This document shows positions 32,193 to 32,864 of a DNA stretch of 32,864 bases, one piece after another (position 1 is the first letter of the stretch; the number at the start of each line of letters is the position of its first letter). Origin of the DNA: Bacillaceae bacterium Marseille-Q3522. Its GTDB lineage: Bacteria > Bacillota > Bacilli > Bacillales > Cytobacillaceae. The stretch spans positions 1 to 32,864 of the forward strand of contig JAGKQJ010000032.1 of NCBI GenBank assembly GCA_017898095.1. Direction: 5' to 3'. The notes beneath the pieces are model-generated. The model saw only the letters and a program-made list of their open reading frames with translations, had not been told where the DNA came from and searched no databases. The position numbers were made by a program, and so were the translations under genes.

Positions 32193-32217
32193 GCAGCAGA
32201 ATGCCCGGTTCTGCTGC
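32193..32217. terminator. Hairpin between the DCC-family gene and the convergent membrane protein gene
   Basis: GCAGCAGAA and TTCTGCTGC form a 9-bp stem with a 7-nt loop directly after the DCC-family gene; the T-tail is poor. Confidence 0.5.
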
Positions 32218-32254
32218 ACTGTTTATTTCAAGATATCCCGTTGCAAAATTCCGA

Positions 32255-32425
32255 TTATAAAAAACTGAATAAAACGACTATTACCACTTCAAATACAAGC
32301 AAATAAATGATATATTTTGCAAATTTAAATGTTTCATAATTTACTGTTTTTGTATTAATTGCCCAAGCGAATAAGCCAAGAACAGTTATTAACATTACAA
32401 TTTTTACAATTGTTAAATTTGACAT
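32255..32425 (-). CDS. Small two-helix membrane protein (56 aa), possible immunity protein
   Basis: The frame starts at ATG 32425 after AGGTGG and ends at 32255. It has two hydrophobic helices (about 6-22 and 38-56) joined by a polar loop (NTKTVNYETFKF). Only 3 nt separate its start from the stop of the upstream gene, and its ribosome binding site lies inside that gene's last codons, so the two are tightly co-expressed. I do not recognise it. Small membrane proteins just after a secreted-toxin or bacteriocin gene are often immunity proteins, but here that is only a suggestion. Confidence 0.6.
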   Translation of the reverse strand: MSNLTIVKIVMLITVLGLFAWAINTKTVNYETFKFAKYIIYLLVFEVVIVVLFSFL

Positions 32426-32428
32426 AAA

Positions 32429-32863
32429 CTACCACCTATTTCGGCACTGCCAACCATAGATTCCTGCTTCTATTGCAATACCGACTACATTTACCTTAAA
32501 TCCAGCTTTTTTTAATACATCAAACATTAACCGTGCAGCTAAGTCATATTGCTTATTTTTTATATAGATAAAGATCCAACCGTTTAAAAACTGACGTGCA
32601 ATGTTCCCGTAGCTACCGATAAATTTATTCACTACACATTTACCAAATTCGTATGCTCCATTTGTTCCATAGGAAGACTCGTACTTTAACTTAGATAATT
32701 CGTATAATTTATAAGCATTAGAGTCTCCTTCCTCTATTCTTTTTCTTAAAAGTTGTTCATTTTTTATTACGTATTCTCCATTTTCGTTAAATTCCCCAAC
32801 AGTTTCAAAATAAAATTGCAGTTCTTCGGAAATTTTGTTAATTTCTTTTAGATCATGGTGAGA
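32429..32863 (-). CDS. C-terminal part of an unrecognised protein (5' end beyond the window)
   Basis: The frame is open from the right edge to TAG at 32429, giving at least 144 residues. The visible part has a charged helical section (EELQFYFETVGEFNENGEYV, then EQLLRKRIEEGDSNAYKLYE). A glycine-containing amphipathic end follows (GKCVVNKFIGSYGNIARQFLNG and VVGIAIEAGIYGWQCRNRW). The GIAIEAGIYGW tail recalls membrane-active peptides or toxin ends, and a small membrane protein gene follows after 3 nt. No family is assigned. A GTG at 32632 lies inside this frame and is not the real start. Confidence 0.6.
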   Translation of the reverse strand, partial: SHHDLKEINKISEELQFYFETVGEFNENGEYVIKNEQLLRKRIEEGDSNAYKLYELSKLKYESSYGTNGAYEFGKCVVNKFIGSYGNIARQFLNGWIFIYIKNKQYDLAARLMFDVLKKAGFKVNVVGIAIEAGIYGWQCRNRW

Positions 32864-32864
32864 A

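Overview
The window looks like the chromosome of a low-GC Gram-positive bacterium of the Bacillaceae type (Bacillus sensu lato or a close relative). The evidence is the strong AGGAGG-type ribosome binding sites, frequent GTG/TTG starts, an RRNPP regulator with a short exported peptide, a subtilisin, a Bce-type antimicrobial-peptide module, EcsAB, DhaKLM and a single tRNA-Lys. I cannot name a species from the sequence alone.

Layout, left to right. 1-4000: a tiny transcription unit of about 125 nt, then, on the minus strand, a secreted subtilisin, an HTH-TPR (NprR/PlcR-like) regulator and a 43-aa exported pro-peptide, which together look like a quorum-sensing cassette. 4000-7520: a DUF523 protein, an AIM24-family protein and a cytoplasmic 5'-nucleotidase/cyclic phosphodiesterase. 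7900-11520: a complete phosphonate/phosphite-type ABC importer (phnD, phnC, phnE, phnE) with a hairpin separating the binding protein from the rest. 11595-17540: a probably frameshifted small lipoprotein, an OmpR-type response regulator, a sensor kinase and a 1029-aa MMPL/RND-type exporter. The lipoprotein/regulator unit and the exporter have the same T-rich motif upstream, which suggests common control. 17660-22200: a Bce-type module (regulator and kinase overlapping, then ATPase and permease) with a canonical BceR-type operator before the transporter genes. 22548-26376: a secreted lipase, a remnant of an IS607-type recombinase, and ecsB/ecsA. 26895-29105: an unrecognised 246-aa protein, tRNA-Lys(CTT), and a C39-like peptidase gene interrupted by a stop codon. 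29296-31426: dhaK-dhaL-dhaM. The right edge has a fragment resembling the C-terminus of DUF2268 proteins, a DCC-family protein, and a two-gene minus-strand unit (a 5'-truncated gene and a 56-aa membrane protein).

The most unusual signal is a family of three dispersed, non-coding, highly structured elements of 272-328 bp at 4514-4841 (+), 12501-12827 (-) and 26572-26843 (+). They share sharply defined ends and several long-range stems, two of which show compensatory base changes between copies. They also contain an internal hairpin module of about 54 bp present once or twice. One copy is inserted between a response regulator and its kinase and supplies the regulator's last codons and stop. The same end sequences occur alone at two other gene 3' ends. 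This looks like a non-autonomous mobile element or structured-RNA family that I do not recognise.
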